This document shows, one piece after another, positions 8,475 through 15,608 of a stretch of 64,000 nucleotides of DNA. The DNA comes from Pseudescherichia sp031998825 (GTDB taxonomy: Bacteria > Pseudomonadota > Gammaproteobacteria > Enterobacterales > Enterobacteriaceae). The notes beneath the pieces are model-generated. The model saw only the letters and a list, made by a program, of their open reading frames with translations, had not been told where the DNA came from and searched no databases. The DNA is taken from assembly GCF_031998825.1 (NCBI RefSeq), contig NZ_DAMACX010000004.1, forward strand, positions 62,001-126,000, read 5' to 3'. Position 1 is the first letter of the stretch. Each line of letters opens with the position of its first letter. The position numbers were made by a program, and so were the translations under genes.

Positions 8475-9470
8475 TTAGCGACGCTGGAAATAGGTCAACG
8501 CCAGAGCACCGGCCAGCACCAGGCCCTTAATAATGTCCATTGCGTAGTAGGGCACGGAGAGCATCACCAGCCCGTTTGACAGCACCCCGAGGATCACCGC
8601 CCCCACCAGCGTGCCGAGCGCGTTAGGCTTACCGGATCCGGCCAGCGAGAAGCCAATCCACGCCGCCGCCACCGCGTCCATCAGGTAGCCGCCCCCGGCG
8701 TTCACCTGGGAGGAACCGATGCGCGAGGCCAGCAAAATGCCGCCGAGTCCCGCCAGCAAGGAGGCGATAACGTAGGCCGCCACCTTGTAGCGGGTGGTGC
8801 GAATACCGGAGAGGCGCGCCGCCTCCGGGTTGCCGCCGATGGCGTACATCCGCCGCCCATGGGTGGTCAGCGACAGCCCAAGCTGGGCCACCACCGTGAC
8901 TACCAGCATGACAATAACAATAACCGGCACCTGACCGAGCAGGCTAAAGCCCGCCGGGATCAGCCCTTCGGCCATCTCGCCGCTCGGCAGCAGCATGTTT
9001 TCGGTGATCGATCCGCCGTAGCTGTAGGTCATCGCCACGCCCTGAATGACAAACAGGCTGCCGAGGGTAGCGAGCATGTCAGGAATACGCAGAACGACGA
9101 TCAGGAAGGCGTTAAACAGGCCGACCAGGGTACAGAGCGTCAGAGTCACGAGGATCGCTTCGGTGGTGCCGAAGCCGTGCCAGACGAAGAGCGAGATCAC
9201 CAGCGCGTTGGCCAGCGACGCCGTTGACCCCACGGAGAGATCGAATCCGCCGATGGTCAGCGAAATCGAGACGCCGACGGCAATCACCGTCACGATGGCA
9301 ATCGACCGCAGGATGTTGATGATGTTAAAGGGGTCAAGGAAGTTATCCGAGGCGATGCCAAAGATAGCCACCAGCACCACCACGGTCAGCAGCATGCCCC
9401 ACTTATAGAGAAAATCGAAAAACTGCTGACGGCCCGACGCCGTTGCTTTTACTGAAAGGGCTTTGCTCAC
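8475..9470 (-). CDS. ribose-type ABC transporter permease
   Basis: A BPD_transp_2 family inner-membrane protein of 331 residues with about eight to ten hydrophobic segments. The cytoplasmic loop GGNPEAARLSGIRT is typical of RbsC-like permeases. The open frame extends upstream inside the ATPase gene. A GTG at 9470 overlaps the ATPase stop (GTGA) and gives a normal N terminus, so I take that start. It probably works as a homodimer with the ATPase and the binding protein encoded downstream. Confidence 0.88.
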   Translation of the reverse strand: MSKALSVKATASGRQQFFDFLYKWGMLLTVVVLVAIFGIASDNFLDPFNIINILRSIAIVTVIAVGVSISLTIGGFDLSVGSTASLANALVISLFVWHGFGTTEAILVTLTLCTLVGLFNAFLIVVLRIPDMLATLGSLFVIQGVAMTYSYGGSITENMLLPSGEMAEGLIPAGFSLLGQVPVIVIVMLVVTVVAQLGLSLTTHGRRMYAIGGNPEAARLSGIRTTRYKVAAYVIASLLAGLGGILLASRIGSSQVNAGGGYLMDAVAAAWIGFSLAGSGKPNALGTLVGAVILGVLSNGLVMLSVPYYAMDIIKGLVLAGALALTYFQRR

Positions 9471-10969
9471 GCCGCCGCTCCTCCGGTCGAATAGTAAAGT
9501 AGTGTCTCTTCCCGGGCCTCTGCTCCGGCTATCTCCGCCACGATGCGGCCATCCCACAGAACGCAGATGCGATCGCAGAGGCCCACCAGCTCGGCAAACT
9601 CACCGGAGGCGTAGACGATCCCCTTACCCTCCCGGGCGAGGCCGTCAATCAGGCGGAAGAGATCGGTTTTGGCTTTTACGTCGACGCCCTTGGTTGGCTC
9701 GTCGAAAATCACCACGCTGGCGTTGCCGCGCAGCCATTTGCCTATCGCCACCTTCTGCTGATTGCCGCCGGAGAGGCGACGCAGGATCTGCCCCGGGCCG
9801 GTGGTGCGCACGCCAACGTGCTCAATCACCGTCTGCGCCCAGCGCCAGGCTTTGCGATGGCCGAACAGGCTCCAGCGGGAAAAGCTGTTGTCCGCGCTAA
9901 CCGCCAGGTTCATGGCGATCGGCTCGTCAATAAAGATGCCCTCTTTGCGCCGCTCCTCGGGGATCAGCGCCATACCGCGAATAACCGAGTCTGCCGGATC
10001 CCGGGGCCGCCACGGCTGACCGTTCAGCTCCCCGCGGGCGACGCGGCTTTTCTCTGCGCCAAACAGCGCCTTACAAAGCTCGGTTTTACCCGCCCCCGCC
10101 AGGCCCGCGATGCCAAGGATCTCGCCTTTGCGCAGGTGCAAAGAGATATCCTTCAGCAGCTTCTCGTCATGCAGCCCCTCCACGCGCAGCAGGGTCTCCT
10201 TCCCGTGGGGCGGACGGCGCGGGGGATAGATATCGTTTAGCTGGTGGCCGAGCATCTTCTCCACAATCTCCTCTCCGCTCAGGGCAGCCATCGGGCCGGA
10301 CTCCACCAGCCTGCCGTCGCGCAGCACCGTCAGGGTGTCGCAGATCGCCTTCAGCTCGTGAATACGGTGGGAGATAAAGACCACGCCGATCCCCTGCTGC
10401 TGCAGGCGTCTTACCACGGTAAACAGGCGCTCGCTCTCGTGCTGATCCAGCGGCGCGGTAGGCTCATCAAGGATCAAAAAACGGCAGCGATGGGAGAGCG
10501 CGCGGGCCAGCAGGATCTGCTGCTTCTCGGCGAGGGTGCAGGTGTCGATAGCGCGTCTGACGTCGAGGGTGACGTCGAGCAGGGCCAGCGCATCCCGCGC
10601 ATGCTGACGCACGGTGGACCAGCGCCAGGCATAGCCCGGCTCGGCCAGCTTATCGAGCATAATGTTTTCCGCGATGCTGAGGCCGGGAACCAGCGCCACG
10701 TCGACCTCCTGCTGCACCAGGTGAATGCCGAGACGTTTGGCATCCAGCGGAGAGCGGATCGAGACCGGCTGGTCATCAATGGCGATCTCACCCTCATAGC
10801 CTGCCCAGGTGCCGCACAGCACCGCCATCAGCGTGGATTTCCCCGCGCCGTTGGCCCCGGTCAGGGCATGCACCGATCCGCCGCGCATGCTGAAGTTCAC
10901 CTGCGTCAGGGCATTAACGCCGGCAAAGGCGAGGCTAATCGCGCGCATCTCAAGATGGTTAACGCTCAT
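9467..10969 (-). CDS. ribose-type ABC transporter ATPase (two nucleotide-binding domains)
   Basis: About 500 residues with two fused ATPase domains, as in RbsA, MglA and XylG. Domain 1 has Walker A GANGAGKST, a degenerate signature TLAEKQQ and Walker B FLILDEPTAPLD. Domain 2 has GLAGAGKTE, LSGGNQQK and VVIFDEPTKGVD. One degenerate site is normal for this subfamily. The start at 10969 (MSVNHLEMRAISLAF) follows CCAGGAAG; an in-frame ATG at 11017 adds 16 residues without family similarity. It is the first gene of a four-gene operon, divergent from ybdH. Confidence 0.9.
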   Translation of the reverse strand: MSVNHLEMRAISLAFAGVNALTQVNFSMRGGSVHALTGANGAGKSTLMAVLCGTWAGYEGEIAIDDQPVSIRSPLDAKRLGIHLVQQEVDVALVPGLSIAENIMLDKLAEPGYAWRWSTVRQHARDALALLDVTLDVRRAIDTCTLAEKQQILLARALSHRCRFLILDEPTAPLDQHESERLFTVVRRLQQQGIGVVFISHRIHELKAICDTLTVLRDGRLVESGPMAALSGEEIVEKMLGHQLNDIYPPRRPPHGKETLLRVEGLHDEKLLKDISLHLRKGEILGIAGLAGAGKTELCKALFGAEKSRVARGELNGQPWRPRDPADSVIRGMALIPEERRKEGIFIDEPIAMNLAVSADNSFSRWSLFGHRKAWRWAQTVIEHVGVRTTGPGQILRRLSGGNQQKVAIGKWLRGNASVVIFDEPTKGVDVKAKTDLFRLIDGLAREGKGIVYASGEFAELVGLCDRICVLWDGRIVAEIAGAEAREETLLYYSTGGAAA

Positions 10970-11072
10970 TGAAGAGGGCTTCCTGGGATTAATAGATTGA
11001 TTTAACGAATTTTTCATAGCCGCGCTTGACTGGCAACAGCAGAAAAGGCATAAGATAAAGCAAAATAATATT

Positions 11073-11096
11073 AGCCATCCGGATGTCCAGACATAA
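11073..11096. promoter_or_regulatory. possible weak MetJ array between ABC operon and ybdH
   Basis: Three contiguous 8-mers, AGCCATCC, GGATGTCC and AGACATAA, each match the met box at 5 of 8 positions. Inside is a perfect inverted repeat ATGTC-CA-GACAT (11083-11094). The site is mid-way in the divergent promoter. It could be a low-affinity MetJ site or the operator of another regulator. Confidence 0.35.
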
Positions 11097-11130
11097 CATC
11101 GGGTTAGCGATTCCGCACAAGGACAGAGAC

Positions 11131-12219
11131 ATGAGCAACACTGATATCCGCGTTGTACCCGGCCCGGCCAACTACTACTCCCACAGCGGCAGCCTGGCGC
11201 GCCTGAACGATTTTTATACCCCTGAGCAGCTCTCCCGCGCGGTCTTAATCTATGGCGAACGCGCCATCGCTGCCGCCCGCCCGTACCTGCCGGAGAGCGT
11301 TAACGCCCCGGGAGCGAAGCATCTGCTGTTCAAGGGCCACTGCAGCGAGCATGACGTTACCGCGCTGGTGAACGACGCGGGCAGCGACCGCAGCGTGGTG
11401 ATCGGCATCGGCGGCGGCGCGCTGCTGGATACCGCGAAGGCGGTGGCGCGGCGCTTAGGGCTACCGGTAGTGGCTATTCCAACCATTGCCGCCACCTGTG
11501 CGGCCTGGACGCCGCTCTCTGTGTGGTATAACGACGCAGGTCAGGCGCTACACTTTGAAATTTTCGACGACGCCAACTTCCTGGTGCTGGTGGAGCCGCA
11601 GATTATTCTCGACGCCCCGGTGGAGTACCTGCTGGCGGGCATCGGCGATACGCTGGCGAAGTGGTACGAAGCGGTGGTGCTGGCCCCGGATCCGGACAGC
11701 CTGCCGCTGACCGTGCGGCTGGGGATCAACGGCGCGCTGGCGATCCGTGACGTACTGCTGGAGAGCAGTGAAACCGCGCTGGCGGACCAGCAGCGTGGAG
11801 AGCTGACCCAGGCATTCCGTGACGTAGTGGATGCGATTATTGCCGGTGGCGGGATGGTAGGTGGCCTCGGCGAGCGCTACACCCGCGTCGCCGCAGCCCA
11901 CGCGGTGCATAACGGCCTGACGGTGCTGCCGCAGACCGATAAGTTCCTGCACGGCACCAAAGTGGCCTACGGCATTCTGGTGCAGAGCGCCCTGCTCGGC
12001 CAGGACGCGGTGCTGGCCCAGCTGATCGCCGCTTTCCAGCGCTTCAACCTGCCGACTACCCTGGCGGCGCTGGAGGTGGATATTCACAACCGTGATGAAC
12101 TGGATCGGGTTATCGCCCATACCCTGCGCCCAGTGGAGTCGATTCACTACCTGCCGGTGACCTTAACGCCAGAGACCCTGCGCGCGGCGTTCGAGAAGGT
12201 TGAGAACTGGGCGCGATAA
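11131..12219 (+). CDS. hcxA: hydroxycarboxylate dehydrogenase HcxA (YbdH)
   Basis: A 362-residue member of the glycerol-dehydrogenase-like iron-containing dehydrogenase family, matching E. coli YbdH in length and in its place near ybdL and ybdD. It has the nucleotide-binding GIGGGALLDTAK motif and the metal-site region around GIGDTLAKWYE and AAHAVHNGL...HGTKVAYG. The E. coli enzyme reduces 2-oxo acids such as 2-oxobutanoate to hydroxy acids. The ATG at 11131 follows AAGGACA; the upstream in-frame ATG at 11083 lies in the promoter. Its divergence from the ABC operon suggests shared control. Confidence 0.9.
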   Translation: MSNTDIRVVPGPANYYSHSGSLARLNDFYTPEQLSRAVLIYGERAIAAARPYLPESVNAPGAKHLLFKGHCSEHDVTALVNDAGSDRSVVIGIGGGALLDTAKAVARRLGLPVVAIPTIAATCAAWTPLSVWYNDAGQALHFEIFDDANFLVLVEPQIILDAPVEYLLAGIGDTLAKWYEAVVLAPDPDSLPLTVRLGINGALAIRDVLLESSETALADQQRGELTQAFRDVVDAIIAGGGMVGGLGERYTRVAAAHAVHNGLTVLPQTDKFLHGTKVAYGILVQSALLGQDAVLAQLIAAFQRFNLPTTLAALEVDIHNRDELDRVIAHTLRPVESIHYLPVTLTPETLRAAFEKVENWAR

Positions 12220-12222
12220 GGC

Positions 12223-13392
12223 TTAGTGCTGCTCCACCATATGGCCTGTTTTATCCGTTAATCCAGATAAAACGGCCAAAATCAGGGCGATAGTAGACAG
12301 CACAGCTCCCGCCCAGTTAGGTGACTGTAGGCCGAATCCTGCTGCTATAACCGCACCGCCAAGCCAGGCACCCAGTGCGTTGCCGAGGTTAAAAAGTCCT
12401 ATATTGACAGCGGAAGCCAGCGTCGGCGCACCTGCCGCACGGGCTTTATCCATAACAAGTTTCTGGATAGGAGACACGGTAGCAAATCCGAATGCAGCCA
12501 TAAGGAAGATACAGATGGCTGATACGATCTGACTGTCTGCGGTGAAATTAAAAATAACCAGTACGATTGCCTGCGCGGCCAGGGTGACGTAGAGCATGGG
12601 CATCAAGGCCCGATCGGCATAACGGCCTCCAAGCTGGTTTCCGACAAAAAGACCCAAGCCGAAAAGTAGCATCAACCCTGCAAGGCTACTTTCGTGATAG
12701 CCAGCCAGCTCGGTCATCATGGGGGCGATATAGGTTATTGAGGTAAAAAAAGCACCCGGTCCAAAAATAGTGATCCCCATCGCCAGCAGTACATTCACAT
12801 TGCGAAATGCGTTGAACTCTTGAGCGAAATTCTGGTGCTGAGAGCGGGGCTGATGCGGAATGAGCCATCCGATACTGATAACCGTAATGACGCCAATCGC
12901 AGCGATCGCCATAAAAGCGTCGCGCCAGGAGAGATGCTGTCCTATCCATGTGCCAGCAGGCACGCCGATTAAATTGGCAACTGTTAACCCCATAAACATG
13001 AAAGCGATAGCCCGCACGCGTTTAGTAGGATCCACCATATCGGCTGCAATAATAGAGCCGATGCCAAAGAATGCGCCATGCGTCATGGAGGTGATAATTC
13101 GCCCCACAATCGCCACGCTTAATGAGGGAGCAAAGGCGGTGACAAGGTTGCCAGCGACGAAAAGGAGCATAAGAGAGACCAGCATTGCTTTTCGCGGAAC
13201 TCTGGAGCCAAGAATAATCAGGGCTGGGGCGCAGACAAACACGCCCATAGCGTAGGCAGTGGCCAGGTTACCCGCGACGGGGATAGTTACGCTGAATTCT
13301 TTGGCGATGACGGGAAGTAAACCAGCAATAATAAATTCGGTGGTGCCGATACCGAATGCACCTATCGCTAAGGCCCAAAGTGCTAATGGCAT
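12223..13392 (-). CDS. MFS drug/metabolite exporter, DHA1 (AraJ/YdhP type)
   Basis: A 12-helix major facilitator protein of 389 residues. It opens with LALWALAIGAFGIGTTEFIIAGLLPVIA, a hallmark of the AraJ/YdhP/PbuE branch of DHA1 exporters (quoted here as separate motifs GAFGIGTTEF and GLLPVIA). LGSRVPRK marks the loop between helices 2 and 3. The substrate cannot be told. It lies downstream of, and on the same strand as, a LysR gene. It is preceded by a long inverted repeat that would cover its ribosome site in RNA. Base composition is visibly less GC-rich than that of ybdH or cstA, suggesting later acquisition. Confidence 0.88.
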   Translation of the reverse strand: MPLALWALAIGAFGIGTTEFIIAGLLPVIAKEFSVTIPVAGNLATAYAMGVFVCAPALIILGSRVPRKAMLVSLMLLFVAGNLVTAFAPSLSVAIVGRIITSMTHGAFFGIGSIIAADMVDPTKRVRAIAFMFMGLTVANLIGVPAGTWIGQHLSWRDAFMAIAAIGVITVISIGWLIPHQPRSQHQNFAQEFNAFRNVNVLLAMGITIFGPGAFFTSITYIAPMMTELAGYHESSLAGLMLLFGLGLFVGNQLGGRYADRALMPMLYVTLAAQAIVLVIFNFTADSQIVSAICIFLMAAFGFATVSPIQKLVMDKARAAGAPTLASAVNIGLFNLGNALGAWLGGAVIAAGFGLQSPNWAGAVLSTIALILAVLSGLTDKTGHMVEQH

Positions 13393-13398
13393 AATAGA

Positions 13399-13451
13399 TA
13401 TCCTGTCTGTGTTAAACGGCTGTTATAACCGGAATAAAGACAGACAGGATA
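13399..13451 (-). promoter_or_regulatory. 12-bp inverted repeat covering the MFS ribosome site
   Basis: TATCCTGTCTGT at 13399-13410 and ACAGACAGGATA at 13440-13451 are perfect complements, with a 29-nt loop containing the palindrome GTTATAAC. On the transcript of the MFS gene the 3' arm contains AGGA, 8 nt before the ATG at 13392. Folding would therefore hide the ribosome site. It may instead act as DNA, as an operator for the neighbouring regulator. Confidence 0.7.
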
Positions 13452-13508
13452 AAAGCTTAATAGTGAGCGATAAACAGCCCGAAAATCGTCTGAGCGTAGA
13501 AATTATGT

Positions 13509-14438
13509 CTACCTTAAAGAACCAAAATGTCCCTCTTCGGCCTTAGCGAGCAGGCGATCAACGATAAGCCGGATTTTAGGAAAAAGATGCTTCGCTTTTG
13601 GCCAGACGATATTGAGATCTGCGGGATCGGGAGCGTATTCAGACATCACAGGAACAAGGTCGCCTTTTTCGAGGTATTCAGTCACCATTGATTCTGGAAA
13701 CTGTGCGATGCCCAGGCCTGCCAGGCAAGCCTGAAGCATGGCATCGCCATCACTTATCTCATGAGCGGAATCAGCTATGAAGCGAATCTCTTTATCGCCT
13801 TCAGGCTTGAAACGCCATGCAAGAGGTGCCCCGCGACGGTAACCCATAATGCAGCGGTGCTGCTTGAGACTGTCTATATCTACCGGCATACCCTGTTGCT
13901 CAAGATAAGCTGGCGTGGCGCATAAAACGAAACGCTGTCTGCTCAGACGACGGGCAATCAGCTCATCGGTGCTTTGTAGCTCTCCCAGACGGAGCACCAG
14001 GTCTATTCCCTCCTGCACTGGGTCAATGAGCCTGTCATTAAATGTCAGCTTGAGCCGCAGGGCCGGATACTGTTTAACAATATCGAGTAACAAAGGCATC
14101 ATCAGATTTCTCCCGAATGAGGCGGGCATATCGATTCGAACGTTTCCAGAGGGAATTTCCTGTCGTTTGCAGAGCGCGTGTTCCGCTGTATCGAGAATGT
14201 CCAGCGCTGACAGACAGCTTTTAAGATACGCCTCTCCGTCAGTTGTCAGGCTTAGTTTACGTGTCGAGCGATGAAACAGGCGGGTACCGAGCCTCTCTTC
14301 TAAACGCGCAATACTTTTTCCTACCGCAGATTTAGTGATGCCGAGATTTTCAGCAGCTTCTGTAAAGCTACGGGAGTGTGCTGCAACAACGAAGTTAGTG
14401 ATCCCACGTAGTGTTTCAGCAGAAAAATTGATGGACAT
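13509..14438 (-). CDS. LysR-family transcriptional regulator
   Basis: A 309-residue LysR regulator. The N-terminal helix-turn-helix has the typical SFTEAAENLGITKSAVGKSIARLEERLG layout (key parts: FTEAAENLG, KSAVGKSIARLE, RLFHRSTRKLSLT). A LysR substrate domain follows. It resembles the AaeR/DmlR-like branch. It is divergent from the SDR gene at 14619 and upstream of the MFS gene, so it probably controls one or both. The inducer is unknown. Confidence 0.9.
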   Translation of the reverse strand: MSINFSAETLRGITNFVVAAHSRSFTEAAENLGITKSAVGKSIARLEERLGTRLFHRSTRKLSLTTDGEAYLKSCLSALDILDTAEHALCKRQEIPSGNVRIDMPASFGRNLMMPLLLDIVKQYPALRLKLTFNDRLIDPVQEGIDLVLRLGELQSTDELIARRLSRQRFVLCATPAYLEQQGMPVDIDSLKQHRCIMGYRRGAPLAWRFKPEGDKEIRFIADSAHEISDGDAMLQACLAGLGIAQFPESMVTEYLEKGDLVPVMSEYAPDPADLNIVWPKAKHLFPKIRLIVDRLLAKAEEGHFGSLR

Positions 14439-14618
14439 TAAGTTGCCTCAGAGGCGTCGTGATACGGCATTGTGGTTGATTAACTCTACACTAAATCTAA
14501 TCAGCCAGCTGCGTTTGCGAAGGTAGAGACGTTTAATCAGTAAGCGTTTGGCCTTATTGGCAGGCGCTAATAAGAGCGTATAACGTGATGGTGTACCCTC
14601 CACCTATCAGGAGTCACC

Positions 14619-15362
14619 ATGCAATACGATCTTAACGGTAAACGTGCGCTGGTTACCGGCGCGAGCCGGGGTTTGGGGAGAGCCATTGCGCTGTCGCTGG
14701 CGCGGGCAGGCGCGGACGTCGCCATCACTTACGAAAAATCTGCCGAGAAAGCCCAGGCGGTAGCGGACGAGATCCGCGCCCTTGGGCGCACCGGCGTGGC
14801 GATCCAGGCCGACAGTGCAGATGTCAGCGCTATCCAGACGGCGGTGGCGCAAACCGTCGCACAGCTTGGCGGGCTGGATATTCTGGTCAATAACGCCGGA
14901 ATTGCACGCGGCGGTCCGCTGGAGGAGATGTCGATCGAGGATATTGACGCGCTGATTAACGTCAATATTCGCGGCGTGGTGATTGCTACCCAGGCGGCGA
15001 TCCCCCATCTCGGCGAAGGTGGGCGGATTATTAATATCGGCAGCTGTCTGGCCAACCGCGTGGCCTTGCCGGGGATTGCCGTCTATTCGATGACCAAATC
15101 GGCGCTTAATTCGCTGACGCGCGGGCTGGCCCGCGATCTGGGCCCGCGTGGCATCACGGTGAATCTGGTGCACCCCGGCCCGACCGACAGCGATATGAAC
15201 CCGGCGGACGGAGAAGGTGCCGACCTGCAACGCCAGGGCATTGCGCTGGGGCATTACGGTGAGGCGGAAGATATTGCCGACGCGGTAACGTTTCTCGCTG
15301 GCCCGGCCGGGAAGCATATTACCGGCACGGGTATTGACGTTGATGGCGGGCTGAACGCCTGA
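14619..15362 (+). CDS. short-chain dehydrogenase/reductase (SDR)
   Basis: A 247-residue classical SDR with cofactor motif TGASRGLGRA, NNAG, the serine of GSCLANRV and the catalytic YSMTKSAL (YxxxK). The C terminus DVDGGLNA is usual for 3-oxoacyl-ACP-reductase-like SDRs. It prefers NADP or NAD in a way I cannot decide, and the substrate is unknown. The start follows CAGGAGTCACC. It is divergent from the LysR gene, which is the classic arrangement for a regulated target. Confidence 0.9.
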   Translation: MQYDLNGKRALVTGASRGLGRAIALSLARAGADVAITYEKSAEKAQAVADEIRALGRTGVAIQADSADVSAIQTAVAQTVAQLGGLDILVNNAGIARGGPLEEMSIEDIDALINVNIRGVVIATQAAIPHLGEGGRIINIGSCLANRVALPGIAVYSMTKSALNSLTRGLARDLGPRGITVNLVHPGPTDSDMNPADGEGADLQRQGIALGHYGEAEDIADAVTFLAGPAGKHITGTGIDVDGGLNA

Positions 15363-15560
15363 TCAGCAGCAGCGCGCTCCGCCTTTACCGCCGTAGCGCG
15401 CATCCTGGCGATCGCGGAAAAAGTCTTCGTAGCTCATCGGGGTCTGATCCGGGTGGTTAAGCTGCATATGGGCAACGTAGTTGTCGTAATCGGGGACGCC
15501 GACCATCATTTTAGCGGCCTGGCCTAAATACTTTCCGGCCTTTGCAAGGGTATCAAACAT
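15363..15560 (-). CDS. ybdD: YbdD/YjiX family small protein
   Basis: A 65-residue protein with the family's hallmarks: MVGVPDYDNYV, HPDQTPMSYEDFFRDRQDARYG and the C-terminal GGARCC. It follows cstA, as in E. coli, where it is thought to work with the CstA transporter. Its stop is next to that of the convergent SDR gene. Confidence 0.93.
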   Translation of the reverse strand: MFDTLAKAGKYLGQAAKMMVGVPDYDNYVAHMQLNHPDQTPMSYEDFFRDRQDARYGGKGGARCC

Positions 15561-15571
15561 CGTATTCTCCC

Positions 15572-15599
15572 TGCCCCTCCCCCTGCCGGGAGAGGGGCA
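15572..15599 (-). terminator. hairpin between cstA and ybdD
   Basis: TGCCCCTC and GAGGGGCA form an 8-bp stem around a 12-nt GC-rich loop between the cstA stop and the ybdD start. No clear U-run follows, so it may protect or weaken rather than fully end the cstA transcript. Confidence 0.5.
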
Positions 15600-15608
15600 T
15601 TATTACAC

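Noticed and set aside
10474..10797. 107-codon open frame inside the ABC ATPase gene
   Set aside because: Shadow frame on the same strand within a complete two-domain ATPase; no family similarity.
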